Assembly (NCBI GenBank): GCA_002150815.3
Contig: NDFF03000145.1
Span: forward strand, 38,803 to 102,802
Direction of reading: 5' to 3'
Length of the DNA: 64,000 nucleotides
DNA from: Grammothele lineata
Lineage: Eukaryota; Basidiomycota; Agaricomycetes; Polyporales; Polyporaceae
Shown: positions 11,256 through 22,403 of the stretch, one piece after another
Layout: each line of letters begins with the position of its first letter
Numbering within the stretch: position 1 is the stretch's first letter
Program-made: the position numbers and the translations under genes
The notes under the pieces: generated by a model
Told to the model about the DNA's origin: nothing
The model's database searches: none
The model's input: the letters and a program-made list of their open reading frames with translations, nothing else

Positions 11256-13386
11256 TCACAGCGAGTTCAAGAAGGCGGTCACGTCTCTCTTCGCTGCACC
11301 ACCCTCCTCCCACTGTCCCAGAACCTCCTTCCTCAGGACCTCTAGCCTCTCCCGCTTCATCCGCCCGTCTTCGCCGAACGCCTTGCCAAGCACATCGCGC
11401 GCTTCCGTCCTCGCGGCCTCAACAGTGCCCTCTGGGGCGCTGCCTTTGCGAAGGATGGGCTTGAGCCCGTGCCCAGTGCGCACCTCGAGCAACTCGTAGC
11501 CGATCTCGTGCTGCTCCGCAACCATGATCGCGTTGAGGGGCTGGTCCGCCGCCAGTGGCCACACAATCCTGCATGGCGAGCATTGATGTCAGTAAACTGT
11601 TGATAATATGGAGAAGGACGGCGTTCGGATCACATCGGAACACCACAGGTGATCGCCTCCGTGAGGCCGTTGTGACCGCCATGGGCAATGTACCACCCAG
11701 TCGCCTACATGAGTAGAGATCAACATGAGTATCCCGGAGGAAAGCGCGGAGATACGCACCGGGTGATCAAGGATGAGCTGCTGCGGCGTCCAGGGCGACA
11801 AAAGACCCTTTCCATACGCCTTCACCCTCTCCTGAATTTCCTCGGGGATGACAGCTAGCGGGGAAGCATGGCTGAAAATCTGATCGAACAGATAAGTCAA
11901 CTTCCCACGTACGACTGAGGATGCGTGAGATTACTTACGAAGGGGATTCCGAGCTCCATGACCACCTCGAGAACCGCCCAGAGCTTGTCCTGGGAGTTCA
12001 AAGGCCAAAAGACAGTACCGAACGAGATCTACAGGCGCAAGAATTCGTTGATTCACCGTACGTCATCGAGAATCTGCGAGGCTCATGCGTGCTCACATAT
12101 AGGACAGATTGGGGGCCATCAGTCTCCAGCACATTATCGAGGAATGCCTGGACTTTCGTCGCGTCGTTGGATTGTTTTTTCTCCCCCGCAGTCACCGTAG
12201 CTTTGGATGCGGAGGGCAGCACAGGACCGACGCCATACACTGGACGTCCAGTCTGTGCGAACCATTCCCTGCACGCTGCGACCGCGTCGGGCTCGTAGGG
12301 CTCCGGAGTGGTGAGCAGCGCACCGTCGACCATCTCCAATGTCCTGAGAAAAGGGAATGATAAGCCAAAAGGCCAATCACAAAATGAGCGCACTGACTCG
12401 TAGACGTATGGGATGACGTTCACACCCAGCTCCTCCGGGTTGGGGAACTATAGAACGTGTTTTGTCAGAACGCAGTCGCGATAAGTACCTCAGACAAGTA
12501 CTTACGTCTTGAGGCTCGTGCTCATAGTCATACATAGGTGGCAAACCCGGCAGGCTGACGACCTCTCCCTTCACCTGGAAGCTGATCTATGCATGGAAAA
12601 CATCCCTCAACGGTTGGATCCAACAGTGCACTCGTATGACGTACCTCCATCGCGACTTCCTCGATGCTCCGGCCACTTTGGCGAGCATGCTCCTCTGCTT
12701 TCTGGCGGATGTTTCCCTTGCCGCCCAGATGCTCGGGGCCGAAGAGGTAAAGGGTTGCGTACATCATGGCCGAAAGCCAGGAGTAGAGCTTAACAGTGTC
12801 GCCGCTCAAGGCCCTGGCTTGCGCGGCTTCGTGTACCGCAAATATCTAGCAGAAGGCACATTGGATGATTCTGAGCATATTCAGATGAGACGCTAGCACA
12901 TACGTCGACGACCAGCGCACGAGGTCGGGGGAGGCCAGGATACTGGATGCCCGTGTGCGCACAGACCGGGCCCTCACCGGCGAGAAGCGTTTTCCACATC
13001 TCCTCAAACCGGGCATCGTCCTTGGCAGTCTTGAACATACCGAAGGCCCCTAGAGAGACAATCCTGTAGACATAGATTATGTGTGAGCCGACAATGTGTG
13101 GTTGCAGCAAAATGACTAGCCTAAGGCGCGAGGCGCATTCTTCCTGGCCTTCGTCGAAACTGCGCGCAGCCTCCTTCTGTATCCGCTCGAAGAAAGCCTC
13201 AGTGGCGAGCATCGTCACACAGATATCGGGATGTAGCTGCGTCATACGGGCGGAGAACGTGACGAGCGCCCTGATATGGCCTGCGTCATGGAGGGTCAGC
13301 CATTGGGCGACAATGGTAAAGGATCGACACTCACCCCATGCCTGGAGTGGCTGGATCACGATGTGCTTCACTTGGCGGATTGTCAT
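11256..13386 (-). CDS. UDP-glycosyltransferase (GT1 family)
   Basis: The start is the ATG at 13384-13386 (MTIRQVKHIVIQPLQAWG); the TTG upstream is not needed. The N-terminal acceptor half follows over several exons (HIRALVTFSARMTQLHPDI; a helix ending EEMWKTLLAGEGPV; LPRPRALVVDV). The C-terminal UDP-sugar half contains VLYISFGTVFWP, the segment LSPWTPQQLILDHP, then HGGHNGLTEAITCGVPM and WPLAADQPLNA, the fungal version of the GT1 signature that binds the nucleotide sugar. The protein ends AFLNSL with a stop at 11256-11258, about 540 residues. Such enzymes glycosylate sterols, lipids or small metabolites in the cytosol; the acceptor cannot be read from sequence. Codon use and intron sizes match the neighbours, and no biosynthetic cluster surrounds it. 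Confidence 0.88.
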
Positions 13387-13559
13387 GGTCAATGAACGAA
13401 GGCGGGCGATTGGGGTTATGGCATTATCGTCGGAGGCCTGGCACTTAAATCAGACTGCACTCTCGACGGCGGTGCACCATGCCCGGGACCGAGTGTGTCT
13501 GCGCCTGCACATATCAGTCCCGGCCCCCTTCAGCTGGGCGCTGACATCACAAGTGCAGC

Positions 13560-14180
13560 ACAGGCGACGCCTGCTTACTGCGCCAGACGTACCTCGCACT
13601 CGACGGGCGCCGCTTTCCGACATGTGGCAGCGGTCCGCCGGCGTACCTATCTGGCCGCCGCGATGCTGCATCCGGGCGGTAAGAAGCTTCGAAATTTCTC
13701 CTCTTGTGTTGTGGGTGAAATCGGCCACCGTCGGCTCCGGGATATCTTCTTTTCGCGCCTGCGCTTCCCAGCTCGGTCCTGCAGAGAACCAATGGGTCGT
13801 TGGCGAAGAGAGCATGACAAGAGAGTATGATGGTGCTCACGTAGATACAGGTGCGCCGGGTGCCGGAGCCTGGGAGAGGGCTTGATAAACCAGCGGCGTT
13901 CCTGCGATGTACGCATTCATTCTCACGCACGATGAGCGAGGACCGCAAGGACCACCACTAGCAGTAAAGATGCAATCAACATCGCATGTGTGCTAATTCG
14001 AGTGCTCGAAACCGACCCAAAGTAGTCGAGGTTGTATAACAGGAGCATGGAACGGATGATGATCGTGTAGATGGGGTAGTTATGGGTGATCAAAGTAGAT
14101 ATCCGTTCGTCCTCCTTGCGGTGAAACGGGGATAGACGGAGAACGTCATGATCAAGATGCGCTCGGTGGGAGCTCCAGAC
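13560..14180 (-). CDS. Possible small membrane-protein gene, uncertain model
   Basis: On the minus strand, 14195 to about 13923 is open and encodes a hydrophobic helix pair (IIIRSMLLLYNLDYFG and MLIASLLLVVVLAVLAH). A donor-like GTGCGTGAG at its end and acceptors about 61 nt further would join it to a strongly basic tail (KRRREKKISRSRR). A different splice choice gives another plausible tail (DIPEPTVADFTHNTRGEI). The two readings conflict and no family is recognised. It lies in the gap upstream of the glycosyltransferase on the same strand. This may be a real short gene, a decayed one, or chance. Confidence 0.22.
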
Positions 14181-14689
14181 ATCTGAATCCGGCAAATACC
14201 CCGGACAAAGACATTGCTTGCCTATTTGGGCCCAGCGCTTACTTTCAGCAAACGTTCATGCCCGGATGTTTGGGGTTCGAGACCGTCCCTAGGAGAAACG
14301 AAGTTGTCATCGAGTATGTTGTAGGAGGTTGTACGCGTGTTCAATTGCAAAGGCTGTTTCATGGAGTAAAGTATGAACCTGTAACGAGTCTTGAAGAACG
14401 CTCCTTAGTAAGATGTTATCCTTTTCCCTCCCAGACGAGTCTGAGCTCTTATCCGCAGCGCCGTCTCCGGAGTACACGGAAAATGCAACAGGGGCGCGCC
14501 TTGCCTATCGACTAGGATTAGTGTACAACAGTCCAGAATTACGAATGTACAGGGCAACATGAAGCATGTGAACAGCGATATCTACCAGTCTGATACCAAC
14601 AGCAGCAGAGCATCACAACTCGATGGCAGCGACACATGTCGCCCAGGGCCTATCAACAGCAAACAACAACAACACTCCGCGACCCAGCC
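14181..14689. other. Intergenic region downstream of the Zn2Cys6 factor
   Basis: No supportable gene. A tRNA B-box-like string at 14274-14284 has no matching A-box or fold. Confidence 0.45.
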
Positions 14690-17600
14690 CTAGTACTGAT
14701 GTGCAAACGCGGAGGGGAAGTGGATCATTGGGTTCCGTAACGCCTGCATGAAGTCCGGCGAGAACTGCTGCGCACCAAAGGTGAAGTCTTGTGATGGCAC
14801 ACCCGGGTGGCCATGCGCGCCGTTGTCCAAGTCTGGTGGGACGCCCACGACGTGGCCTGCCGCGGTCACAGGCGTAGCGCCTCCGTCCAGCACAGGCCAC
14901 CACGAATCGTACCCGGGCACGTATCCCGAGTAGGGCAAGCCAGTGTGGTAGATGTGGGGCTCGGCCTGCGAGCGCGTGGCCACGGGAGGCACAACGGGGT
15001 CGTAGCCTGCGTCGCGGGACGCCAGGACGGCTTGAGTGTGAGGTGGCGGTCCTGGTGGTGGGAGGTAAATCCCCTCGTGCTCGAACGCGGTGTCCGCGGG
15101 GCGTTTCTGGCGCGCTTGGCCGCCTGTGGACGATGCGAAGTTCTGGTCTATCTGCACCTTCGCGTGTTGTATGAGCTGGCGCACACGGAAACCAGAGGTC
15201 CAGGTTCGCTTTAGGGAAGGTGCAATCAGCGCAGGTTCTGCGTATTAGGCAGGTGGGCGCCTCACTTGCATCCCCGCTAGTGAGTTGACGCATTTTTGAA
15301 GCCCAACGCTCGCCTGGGTGTCGAGAGGCTTGTACCTCACTATAAGGGGAGCTTGGTTGCAACAATATTTCGTTGGCCGAGTTTTACATCGACTTACGAG
15401 TTACTATATGCACGATACTAAACAGCGTCCATGAGAAACAACTTGATCTAAAGGAAAATGCTACGCACCCAGCAGCTTGGAAGCAGTTGATCAAGTAGGG
15501 CGGGGCCCACCGCATGTCGTACTTCTCATGGTATAGCATACCTGACTCTCTGGTTAGTAAAAACCGAAAAGATATTCCAATTGAAGACGCACCGAATGAA
15601 GCTACCTGTGTCGCTGCACTCTGACATATGTCGAACGACTCCCATGGTATTGGATCTGGATCTAGTGATGGCGACCCCGCTCTTGCCAAGCTGTCGACCC
15701 ATTAGGGCTTTGGTTCACACCAGTAGATCAACTGTGAAGCACTCACTCTGACCCCTTCGGAATGCTGTCCGAAAACCTGTGAGAATCACACTCAACGATT
15801 AGACACAAGGCACGTACAACGGTCTATGCAAGAGCAACACGGTCGCCCAGTACTGAATGTGCATCGCCAGCACATGCGGCGCGGGGCATGGCCGGTTGCT
15901 CTGTACCTTGTAGTCCAGATGCTCGGGCAGGTCCAGAAGCCACTGCGAGAGGCGCTTGTGCAGCGCCTCGCGCACCTCGCGCGAGGGCGGGACGTTCGCG
16001 CGCGACACGCGATACACCTTCGCGAGCACCTCACCGGTGATAACGTCTGCGAGCGGGGTTAACGGGCCGTCGCGAAGGGAGTGATGATTACAGGGTTACG
16101 CACAGAGCGAGGAGAGGCGGGCGAAGCACCCGACGTAGTGCGCAGAGACCGGCGGCGTGATCCCACACAGCGGGTCGGGCGGGCATGGTGACCACATCAC
16201 CGTAGCGTCGTCCTAGAAAAGTATTAGGACCGGCCACGCAACAGCATCCGTGCTCGACATTCACCGGAGGTACATCCATGAGAGGGGTCGAAAAGTCCCC
16301 TTCGTGAATGCCGATGGTCCGCCCGAGGAAGAGAGCAGAGAACCTGCGCCGACAATATTGTCAGATGCCATCAAATGCGACATGACGGTATCGCCGAAGA
16401 CGAGCACCACTCACTTATCAGCTAAACAACACCCGTACCAAATGCGCTTTCTGATGGCTTTGTCCTTCTCTGAGAAGAGCTCGCGCCCGTTGTGCATCCA
16501 TTTGTCAGGATTTCGGTTCAGGCCTAGGTCGAGTGCCTACGAAAACACTGTCAAATCACAGGCGTGCATTCGTGAAACAAAATCGACGTACCATCCTCGT
16601 AGCCATTCCTGAGAGGGATCAACGAGTTAATTTGGAACAAGCTCATCAGTAGAATACGCGCGTACCAATATGCAGCCACCCTTCTTCCAGGCTTGCTGAC
16701 ATGTTCGAAACGATGAGAAGAGAAATTACCTGAAAACACTTGCCACTCACCAATGCCGTACTCACGGATCCCCAAGAGGATTAACGCCTGGACGGTCGAC
16801 GACCGGCTCTCCTGATACACCGTATCTAGAATCATGCGCGCGCACTTCGAGTACTCCGCCGCAGGGTCGTCGAGGTCCCCCGAGATCTTCTGCAAAGGAT
16901 CAAGGTGGCTTGCTGCGTAGGCGAACATCGCGAGCAACAGCAGCTTGGTGAGCTTCTGCGGCCGTTCGGGCTTGACGACCCCCGGGTCTTCGGGAGGAGC
17001 GTCTTCGGGATCTCGATAGCTTCCTTGTGAATGAGAACGGCAGACTGTGAGAGCACGGACGCGACGTACCCATACTTACTACACAGCTCAACAGATCAGT
17101 AGACGCGTGCGGCAGCGGGGACGTATCCTTACTAAGCATTGTACTGCGACATGAACGACTCCTCGTCCAGAACGGGCACCGTAGGGTTGACATAAGTGAA
17201 GTACACCTGGACAAGATGGTCTTGCACCTCTAAGGGAGGCATGATAATCGAGTCTTCGACCTCGCGTATGCGGCCGATATCGGCCGGTTGCACGCGGAGA
17301 GTAGGCGCGGGACCCGGCCAAAATTTCGCCATTGGAAATTGCCTATGATTCTTGGGTGAGTACTACTTCCTGAAGGGCCGAGCTCTGGGAAGTACTCACC
17401 AGAGCCCCTTTTGAACCCTTTCGTCACTACGTTCCCCAATGGCGAGCAGCTGTAGCCCAGAAGCATTGCCATGATATCTCACCTATTTCATCATCGCTCC
17501 GTAAAAGCAAACGTGGAGGAAGATGAGAACTGGACGTACCTCCCGGTTCTCGTCAATGGACAGGTTCCCAAATGCGTCCGCACAGTCGTCCAAGTCTTCA

Positions 17601-18868
17601 TTGACAACAATGTCTAACCCCTCCATGAGCAGAGTGGCAAGCGTACCATATAATGCTGTGACGTACCCGAATTCATACGCGACAAAGGACGTGCCGACGG
17701 GCTGCGGATGGCTCTCATCGTCGACGGTCCCGCGATTCTCCGCTTCGTTCTGAGCGGCTCAGAGGATCCTCTTCCGTCCGAATCAGTTGTCGGGGACATT
17801 TCTGAGCGCGTACTCATCGTCGCTGAACGTGAACCCTCGGAGAAAGCTAGTGTGAGTCGGTCGGTCAGTCGGTCTTGCCAAGCCAACGTTGGGCGCGACA
17901 AGTGGATCTGGGGGTCTTGTTTCGACAAGTCAACTAAGACATATGGTACGGAGAATCAATGCAGGAAGTACCTTGGGATATCACTGACTCTATGACGTTC
18001 TCTCTTGTAGCACGCGACTGTCGACGGGCGCGATGGCTGACGGCCTTTGGCCGCTCCGTCACGATAGAGGCATAGAAGTTGTCTTTCGACGTATCTACCG
18101 CCTTCTTCTCTCTCCCGGACCTTCCCTGTTGCGACGAACGGGCATTAAATCGGAATATACACGCATATAGGGACGGATAGTACGAACGAAGGGCCCGGTG
18201 TCTACCGTATCAAGGACGTAGGCCGCCAGTTCGTCCTGGCTGAGTTCGTCGACAATGGCCTGGATACGCGCATCTTGACACGACATGATCGCAGCTAGCA
18301 CGCTCTCTACTTGGTGCAAACGGTGCTCGAGAGCCTGGATGTATCCTTTCGGTGGCCCCCTTCGAAAGCTGGGTGCTAGCGCATACAGCCGATCAGACAC
18401 GCCTATCCCGCTATTTATGCTAGACAAGTTCAATGCTCACCTGTATATGTGCATTCTAAGTGTAACACGCACGAACTGTAGAGTCAGACGCCAGGTCGCA
18501 AATGCACAACGCGGCTGCTTTTATGGAGCTCACCTGCGTTGGTTGCCGCACACGTCTTGCACGGCGCGCCCTCAGTCGGGGACGGCTCGCACCGGCTCTT
18601 CGACTTCCTGCACCTGTCGCACGCTGCATTTCACACAAACGCGTTCGTTGTATCACTCGGTCTGAATACCCGATGAATATGGACGCGACTCACCCTTCGC
18701 GATCCTCTGCGACTTGCTCTGGGCTTGTGCCGACGCGTCGGCTGGAGCGCCTTCGTCCTCCGACCTCTCCGCGGACGCCTCGCGCGGGCGCGACACGGCA
18801 GGCGCGGGGTGCGTCGACGTCGATGTCGACGCTGCTGGGGCCTTCGACCCTCCCTGTGCGCTCGGCAT
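14690..18868 (-). CDS. Zn2Cys6 fungal transcription factor with fungal_trans domain
   Basis: Exon 1 (from ATG 18868) is Ser/Ala-rich. The next exon (18534-18623) holds ACDRCRKSKSRC and five further residues up to CKTC; with the 15-nt micro-exon 18441-18455 (ECTYT) the six zinc cysteines are complete, spaced C-x2-C-x6-C-x9-C-x2-C-x6-C. A coiled coil follows (YIQALEHRLHQVESVLAAI). The middle region has the fungal_trans (PF04082) pattern: VQVYFTYVNPTVPVLDEESF, LLLLAMFAYAASHLDP, VQALILLGIREYGIG, MALDLGLNRNPDKW, then HIQYWATVLLLHRP near 15840. The last exon is a Pro/Gly/Tyr-rich activation-type tail ending AFAHQY. Proteins of this class bind CGG-type sites and often control carbon or nitrogen use; the target is unknown. 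One internal intron (about 17750-17800) has a weak GTCCCC donor. Confidence 0.9.
18441..18455 (-). other. 15-nt micro-exon of the Zn2Cys6 factor
   Basis: Flanked by an AG acceptor (plus-strand CT at 18456-18457) and a GTGAGC donor (plus-strand GCTCAC at 18435-18440). It supplies the sixth zinc-binding cysteine and joins in phase on both sides. Without it the DNA-binding domain would lose one ligand, so splicing of this exon is essential for function. Confidence 0.8.
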
Positions 18869-19769
18869 ATATGCTCCACAAGATGTCCCCCAACGGACTT
18901 GGCGGCGGCGTCACAGATAATCCTGGAGCTCCCGACTTCTGCACCTGCTCTGGTGAAGCCTCGGAGATTGCGCGCGGGCCGGTCTACGTAGATCGGCAGA
19001 AGACCCAGTAGATTACGATCTGATCACTGTGGGTGTGCAGTAGTTGTTGTGGGTCCTGACGGCGGTGCACGGCGCGGCGGGCTCGCAGGGCGTGGAGGGG
19101 AAAACGGGAGCGTGGCCGGGCTAGAGATGGCGCGGCGCCAGGCGCTCTTTTCGCGAATGGCGGGTTGACAAAGCGGACTGATCCAGTACTAGTCCGTAGA
19201 TCCAACGACGTCGAAAGGGGCGACCCGGGTCTATATAGGTTCGCGGAGTTGCTGCTCGACGTGTTGGGGGGACGAGGGAGCGGACAGAGACGGCTGCCGC
19301 CCACCAGCCTTGGATTTGAATCAGGCGCATCTAGGCTCGTTCGGGATGAGGAGAGGAACGCAACATATGTATCCGCACCGCGCGCTAGGCGCACCACCTC
19401 GCTCGCACGGCCGTCAACGCCCGGCACAAACCGCCGCGAACCGTTAGAACCATTGGTTGAGTCAAGGGTAGATGAGAGCTTCTTGGCCGTGGTCGCAATG
19501 GCGATGATGCGGCGGGGACATTGTGTAGGGTCACCAGACACTATCGGAAGCACGAGCTTCGAAGAACAGCGGGGCTATCGTGTACCCACCGCTAATCGGT
19601 CGCACTGATTGGTTTAGCTGCTGTAAGTTCTGGTTTGTACAATACAAAACTGCACTTTAGGTGCAATGGTCCCGAAATCCGCAACGGAGCTATCCGAACG
19701 CAATCCAGTAAGTGAGGAAAAGAGAAGAAGAGATGTACTGTATGTGACGAGAGAAGAAACCGAGTCCGC
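18869..19769. other. Intergenic region
   Basis: Promoter of the Zn2Cys6 gene and 3' flank of the next minus-strand gene. Long open frames on both strands (about 18984-19608) are Arg/Ser/Pro-rich with no recognisable motif; I treat them as GC-driven chance frames. Confidence 0.5.
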
Positions 19770-21332
19770 TTAGAAGTACAACCCGACCCAGCCCGTCGAC
19801 TTCACCAGCATCTTGTCACCACCGTTCGCACTGCCAACGTACCGCACGCCGTTCTCGTTCGACATCCCGGTAGCTGAGAACGAGCGCACGTTGAGGTCGA
19901 TCGTGCCGTTGAACGCCGCGTCCTTGTACGTCAGGTAGAGCTCGCCGCCCATCGCGACGACGTGCGAGGCGTCGATCGGCCGGTGCGGCTCGTGGTTCAC
20001 GTAGACAACGTCTGCGCGGCCCGCGCCCGTCGTCGTACCAAACTTGACGGGCGAGCTCGCCGCACCTGACGACGGCGCGGGGTGCACGCGCACGTTGAGT
20101 GTCGCATCCCCGTCCTGGGTCATGAGCGACGTGTCGTCCACGACAGTCGCGTCACCAACGAGCCAGCCTTCGCCGATCCGCATCCGCATCTTCGTCGCGT
20201 GCACGTTCTCGGTGAGGAGGATCATGTTCGTCTTGTCGCGCTTGTACATGCTGACCGAGAGCGAGTTCAGGTTGAAGTTTGAGTCGGGGTCGAACTTGAT
20301 CTGCGTCGTCGCGTGCGTCTGGATGTGGAGCGTCTTCACCGCTTGCGGGAGATAGATTGTAGCGTCAAAGCGCATGCACGAGTTCTCCCCGGTGATGCGG
20401 GGCGTAACGAACTGGAGGCGGCTACTCCTGGCGGCGGAATCAATCTCCTCTTTGGTAGGGTAGTCCATTATGAGGTTCTCGAAGTAGCTGGCGTCGGTCG
20501 AGCGGACCATGAACTCGTACTTGATCTCCTTGAGGTCCTCCTCGCCCTGAACGAGGGTAATGGTGCCGACCGCGCCGCCACGGAAATCTACAGAGTGATC
20601 GCCGCGTCCTTGGTTCTGCCCAACTGCCACCGAGAGATCGACCTTGTCGTCCATGTAGACGTGCGGCGCGTTCAAGCACCCGAGCGATGTGCTGAACTCG
20701 GGCATGCCCTCGAGACCAGTAGGCGTGGGCTATTTGGCTTTCGTGTCAGCACCGCTGCCTAGTTGGCACACATGCAGTAGACGAATGACGCACCGAAGTT
20801 GCCCAGAGGGTGAGCCTGATGACTTGCCATACGAAGAAGATGAGGCAAACGATGCCAAACGCTTTCCAGAACAGGCCGCAGCTATGCCATCACGACGAAA
20901 GGTTCCGATAACGACGCGAAGCAGAACAGTTCGCAAAAACGGCGCACGGCGCAGCATAAGCATCAAGCCAAGCGCGCAGCAAGGACGGAAACGGAGAGGA
21001 CGTACCGCATTCCGCAGCACATGCAACAGTCGGGCTTTCGCTGGCGCTTCGGGCGCGCGCCAAGCTGGGTGTCGAGGAGCGACGCGCCGTCGAGCGCGTC
21101 CTCGTCCATGTTCGGCGTGCTCAGCGCCACGGGCCCATGCCCGTAGCCTTCTTCTTCCCCGGGGAGACTGGAATCTGAACGGCGCATGCGCGGCCGGTTG
21201 GTCACCAGCTTCAGGGCAGGACGATACGGATGATGGCTTACAGTGCTCGTCATGATGCTGCTTCAGCTTCAGCGCGACCATGACACCCCCGACCATATTC
21301 CAGAACGTGAGGAAACTCTTGTTTCCTGCCAT
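19770..21332 (-). CDS. Single-pass membrane protein with large extracytosolic beta-rich domain
   Basis: The exon from ATG 21332 (MAGNKSFLTFWNMVGG) joins in phase, through a 67-nt intron ending at the acceptor CGCCGTTCAG, to an acidic segment (SSLPGEEEGYGHG). A Cys-rich juxtamembrane motif follows (KPDCCMCCGMRCG), then a membrane helix (GIVCLIFFVWQVIRLTLW, about 20820-20870). The last exon (19770 to about 20728) encodes about 310 residues of alternating beta strands (FDATIYLPQAVKTLHIQT, DGDATLNVRV, IDLNVRSFSA) with a Gly-rich end. Topology suggests a type II protein with the C-terminal domain in the lumen or outside. The beta-rich part resembles putative adhesin or DUF4097-like proteins, but this is a loose resemblance. 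An alternative start at 21253 is out of phase with the preferred splice. CCxCC could be palmitoylated. Confidence 0.72.
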
Positions 21333-22403
21333 GCTTGTAGACGAAAGAACGAGTGGAGGACGCGGGATCGGCGGACGATAGCAAAGAGAGTGGGTGGGAG
21401 GAAACGATGCGGCCTGACGGGGCTTGGCCGGGTTTGTGCTTGTGTTTTAGTAACGCGCGCGTCCGGCGATGTGCGGGTAGGACCAGAACGCGGCTCCGGG
21501 ACGCTGGAAGACAAAGAAGGGATGTGTCGGGGGGAATTGGGCGGGCGCGCGTGAACATGATGGCTTTTGAATGAGGAACGATTCAGGCACGCAGGGCCGG
21601 AGACTGCGCATACGTTGCCGCGGTCATCGCGCGAGTACCGCATACATGCAACTGCTGATGGGCAAAAGACTCTAGCGTGCGCAGTGTATCGCCAGAAGGA
21701 AGTTCAAGCGTGAGGCGAGACGGCGTTCAAGAAGATGGAGACGCTGTTGCATATGCGCGACACGCTGACCGTTTGGTAACCGTGGAGGACAAGTTGTGCT
21801 CGACGGGAGTGTCACATGTGCGAGATTCACGGAAGCAAAGCTTTCCCACACTGTCGGCGGAGAGGTGGCTGTGACGCGCTAGACTACGTCCGAGCCTTAC
21901 TTGGTTCCGGCTTAGGCGGGCATTCCGAGACCTCTACGAACGGATCAGATCCCGAAGAAATACGACTTAATCAGCCTTCGGACAATCTTGCTGATGCTCA
22001 CGGCATTCTGAGTTCCAATGCTGTCTATTCGAGGTCACTCGATGCGATACGGGTACTACAGCACGGGAGCGACGACCGTATTAGCAATAATAAAAGAACA
22101 AATGCAGTGAGGCGCCGGAGACGGAACGAGTGCATACATAACATTAACGGGATGGTATCCGAAGTCAGACTGATGAGGAGGGTGGTATGAGAGAGCGTTC
22201 TAGGCACGTAGCAGTAATGGCGAGCGGCGTAGTAGACGGATGCGCGGCAAGGAGAGTTCAGGATATGGTATGTTGTACACACAGCGAAAACATGCATCCA
22301 CAGCAGAGATTAGCGATCTGGATATAACAGTCAGCATCGCGGAAGCAACCGAGGTAGAGGATGGACGGACATACTAAGAGACCGAGAAATGTACAATGCC
22401 GTG
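21333..22403. other. Intergenic region
   Basis: Promoter of the upstream membrane-protein gene on the minus strand, then the 3' flank of the Sec7 gene. No coding signal or structured RNA seen. Confidence 0.5.

Noticed and set aside
13450..13948. Alternative frames giving an Arg-rich or a DIPEPTVADF-type peptide
   Set aside because: Competing splice readings contradict each other, so only a low-confidence locus was listed.
14274..14284. B-box-like GGTTCGAGACC, possible tRNA
   Set aside because: No A-box, acceptor stem or cloverleaf can be drawn around it.
18984..19608. Open frames of about 190 and 147 codons on the two strands
   Set aside because: They overlap each other, are Arg/Ser/Pro-rich and lack any recognisable feature; likely produced by GC composition in a promoter region.
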